Under the pieces are notes generated by a model, which made no database searches, had not been told where the DNA came from, and saw only the letters and a program-made list of their open reading frames with translations. From Streptomyces hokutonensis (GTDB lineage: Bacteria; Actinomycetota; Actinomycetes; Streptomycetales; Streptomycetaceae), in NCBI RefSeq assembly GCF_000376565.1, contig NZ_BARG01000052.1, positions 62,001-126,000 of the forward strand: 64,000 bases of DNA, read 5' to 3'. Numbering within the stretch: position 1 is the stretch's first letter; each line of letters opens with the position of its first letter. Positions 60,168 to 64,000 of this stretch are shown piece after piece. Both the position numbers and the translations under genes were made by a program.

Positions 60168-60341
60168 TTGTGAATCATAGACCGCGTCGATGACAGCCTC
60201 GAAAACACACATTGGACCATTACCGGGCTCACTGCGACGGTGAATCGATAGTGGGTGCGAGAGATCTCGGCCGTACCTGTCCCGTCGGCGATCTCACCCC
60301 TCACGCCTGCCCGGATCCCGGGCGCCGAAAGGAGATGGCGC
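60168..60341. promoter_or_regulatory. Divergent control region of LysR and encapsulin genes
   Basis: The 174-bp gap is AT-richer than its flanks. Two similar words, GTGAATCATAG (60170-60180) and GTGAATCGATAG (60240-60251), lie 70 bp apart in the same direction, compatible with distal and proximal LysR contacts. I cannot name a -35/-10 pair with confidence. The shell gene has AAAGGAG 8 nt before its ATG. Confidence 0.4.
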
Positions 60342-61280
60342 ATGACCACGGCTGTGAATCCACCGTCGCGATCGATGTCGGTGAGCGACAGCGCGGCGCG
60401 GACCCTCGCGAACGCCACCAAGACCGTTCCCCAGATGGCCTCCATCACGCCTCGCTGGCTGGTCCATCTGATGTCCTGGGTCCCGGTCGAGGCCGGCATC
60501 TACCGGGTGAACAAGGTCGTTCACCCCGAGTCGGTGCGCATCGAGTGCGACAACTACGACGAGTCGCCGCTGCCGGACACCTTCGTCGACTACGAACGCG
60601 AACCCCGCGAGTACCGGCTCAAGGCGGTTCAGACCGTCCTGGACCTGCACACCCGCATCTCCGATCTCTACTCCAGCCCGCACAACCAGACCGCGCAGCA
60701 ACTGCGGCTGACCATCGAGGCGGTGAAGGAGCACCAGGAGGGCGAGCTGATCAACAGCCCGGAGTACGGGATGCTGGCCAGCGTGGCGGACACCCAGCGG
60801 ATCTCCACGATGGCGGGCCCGCCGACCCCGGACGACCTCGACGCCCTCATCACGAAGGTGTGGAAGCAGCCCGCCTTCTTCCTCACCCACCCCGAGGGGA
60901 TCGCCGCGTTCGGCAGGGAGTGCACCCGGCGAGGCGTACCGCCGGCCACGGTCAGCATGTTCGGCTCGCAGTTCCTGACCTGGCGTGGCCTGCCGCTCGT
61001 CCCGTCGGACAAGGTCCCGCTGGAGAACGGCAGGACGAAGTTCATCCTTCTCCGCACCGGCGAGTCGCGCCAGGGCGTGGTCGGACTGTTCCAGCCCGGG
61101 CTCTCCGGCGAGCAGGGCATGGGCCTGTCGGTGCGCTTCATGCAGATCGACCGCAGCGCCATCGCCTCCTACCTGATCTCCCTGTACTGCTCCCTCGCGG
61201 TCCTCACCGACGACGCGCTCGCCGTCCTCGACGACGTCGAGGTCGACAAGTTCCATGACTACGCGCCGAGTTACCGGTAG
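60342..61280 (+). CDS. Family 2A encapsulin shell protein (SrpI-like)
   Basis: A 312-aa HK97-fold nanocompartment shell subunit. Hallmark blocks of the SrpI/MMP-I family are all present in order: RTLANATKTVPQM, ITPRWLVHLMSWVPVEAG, TFVDYEREPREY, DLHTRISDLYSSPHNQ, ELINSPEYG, the FGRECTRRGVPPATV segment with FLTWRGLPLVPSDK, RQGVVGLFQPGL and SAIASYLISLYCS. No cyclic-nucleotide-binding insert is present, which separates 2A from 2B. Many copies should form an icosahedral cage. The next gene, 2 bp after the stop, encodes a cysteine desulfurase, the known cargo of this family. Start ATG 60342 has AAAGGAG upstream. Confidence 0.93.
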   Translation: MTTAVNPPSRSMSVSDSAARTLANATKTVPQMASITPRWLVHLMSWVPVEAGIYRVNKVVHPESVRIECDNYDESPLPDTFVDYEREPREYRLKAVQTVLDLHTRISDLYSSPHNQTAQQLRLTIEAVKEHQEGELINSPEYGMLASVADTQRISTMAGPPTPDDLDALITKVWKQPAFFLTHPEGIAAFGRECTRRGVPPATVSMFGSQFLTWRGLPLVPSDKVPLENGRTKFILLRTGESRQGVVGLFQPGLSGEQGMGLSVRFMQIDRSAIASYLISLYCSLAVLTDDALAVLDDVEVDKFHDYAPSYR

Positions 61281-61282
61281 CC

Positions 61283-63574
<2,292 letters not shown>

Positions 63575-63591
63575 CCGAACGCGCCACCACA

Positions 63592-63634
63592 ACGGGTACG
63601 GCGGAGACCTGTCCGAGGTCTCCGCCGTACCCGT
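63592..63634. terminator. Strong bidirectional terminator after the encapsulin operon
   Basis: A perfect 19-bp stem pairs 63592-63610 (ACGGGTACGGCGGAGACCT) with 63616-63634 around a 5-nt loop GTCCG. It lies 18 bp after the desulfurase stop and 5 bp before the convergent solute-binding-protein stop. It should terminate both messages and isolates the two-gene encapsulin operon on this side. Confidence 0.92.
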
Positions 63635-63638
63635 CGGG

Positions 63639-64000
63639 TCACTTCTTCAGCCAGCCCACCTTCGTGTAGTCGACGTCCGCGAGGCCGCTCGCGCCGTAGT
63701 TGGCGAGGTTCGAGCGGACCGCGAGGACCTGGGGGCGCTGGTAGACCGGGATCGAGTGGCCCAGAGCCCAGATCTTGGCGTCGGCCTCGTTGTAGAGCTT
63801 GTTCGCCTCGGTGGTGTCCGTGGTCTCGGTGGCCTTCTTCAGCAGGGCGTCGACCTCGGGGGAGCCGACCGAACCGTAGTTCTGGTACAGGTTCTTGCCG
63901 GACGGCTCGCGGTAGATCGGGTACGCCTGGGAGCGGAAGATCTGGTCGACCCAACGGAAGCTCGTCAGGTCGAAGTTGCCGATCGTGACGTACTTGGAGA
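63639..64000 (-). CDS. C-terminal end of a family 5 solute-binding protein
   Basis: The last 120 codons of a leftward gene whose start lies beyond the window. The visible part (FDLTSFRWVDQIFRSQAYPI, then NKLYNEADAKIWALGHSIPVY, ending in YTKVGWLKK) matches the C-terminal lobe of SBP_bac_5 peptide-binding lipoproteins common in Streptomyces. It is convergent with the encapsulin operon and separated from it by a strong hairpin. The rest of the presumed oligopeptide importer is outside the window. Confidence 0.85.
   Translation of the reverse strand, partial: SKYVTIGNFDLTSFRWVDQIFRSQAYPIYREPSGKNLYQNYGSVGSPEVDALLKKATETTDTTEANKLYNEADAKIWALGHSIPVYQRPQVLAVRSNLANYGASGLADVDYTKVGWLKK

Overview
The window looks like one chromosomal stretch of a Streptomyces or close relative. 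G+C is very high with strong third-position bias, GTG/TTG starts and 4-bp GTGA/ATGA overlaps are common, and the families are typical of the genus: PASTA-less Ser/Thr kinases, LAL and MarR/TetR/LacI regulators, Tat substrates, glycosidase operons and family 2A encapsulins. I saw no rRNA, tRNA, CRISPR array, prophage or insertion sequence. About 55 genes and a few broken ones fill the 64 kb.

Layout. (1) 1-5136: a lipoprotein and two tandem membrane Ser/Thr kinases whose extracellular halves resemble ABC solute-binding proteins. (2) 5721-8268: an MHYT membrane sensor, a beta-hydroxyacid-dehydrogenase-like enzyme and a divergent TetR regulator sharing two palindromic operators. (3) 8425-22899: a plant-oligosaccharide locus with a LacI regulator, a Dpp/Opp-type importer (one permease fused to an ATPase), then GH43, GH42, GH3 and DUF4038 (apiosidase-like) enzymes in one tightly overlapping operon. 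(4) 22996-37974: a secreted protein, GNAT, MarR/MFS pair, PfkB kinase, a Tat-exported cytokinin-dehydrogenase-like flavoenzyme, a LAL/SDR/flavin-monooxygenase operon facing a second flavin monooxygenase, and an MFS/MarR divergent pair. (5) 37991-47140: small accessory genes. These include an orphan Fic/Doc-type toxin beside a broken antitoxin, a degenerate Nudix protein, a molybdenum-flavoured group (sulfite-oxidase-like, Mop, MOSC), a glutamine-amidotransferase/methyltransferase fusion and two frameshifted LuxR remnants. (6) 47161-58689: a branched-chain-amino-acid-type ABC importer with a three-domain fusion, then two cupins, a Rieske oxygenase, ferredoxin, ferredoxin reductase, a ketosteroid-dehydrogenase-like flavoprotein and a VOC enzyme. 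This looks like an uptake-plus-catabolism module for an unidentified cyclic compound. (7) 58826-63574: a HepT-like protein, a LysR regulator and, divergent from it, a family 2A encapsulin shell gene followed 2 bp later by a cysteine desulfurase with an approximately 358-residue disordered N-terminal extension. (8) 63639-64000: the end of a peptide-type solute-binding protein.

The most striking system is the encapsulin/cysteine-desulfurase pair: a protein nanocompartment expected to enclose a sulfur-mobilising enzyme, ended by a perfect 19-bp terminator hairpin. The family is known from cyanobacteria and actinobacteria. What stands out here is the very long repetitive cargo extension with a duplicated PYYF motif, and the divergent LysR gene. 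The Rieske/cupin/ABC module is the best candidate for an undescribed catabolic pathway. Many regulator genes sit next to visible palindromes, which gives several testable operator predictions.
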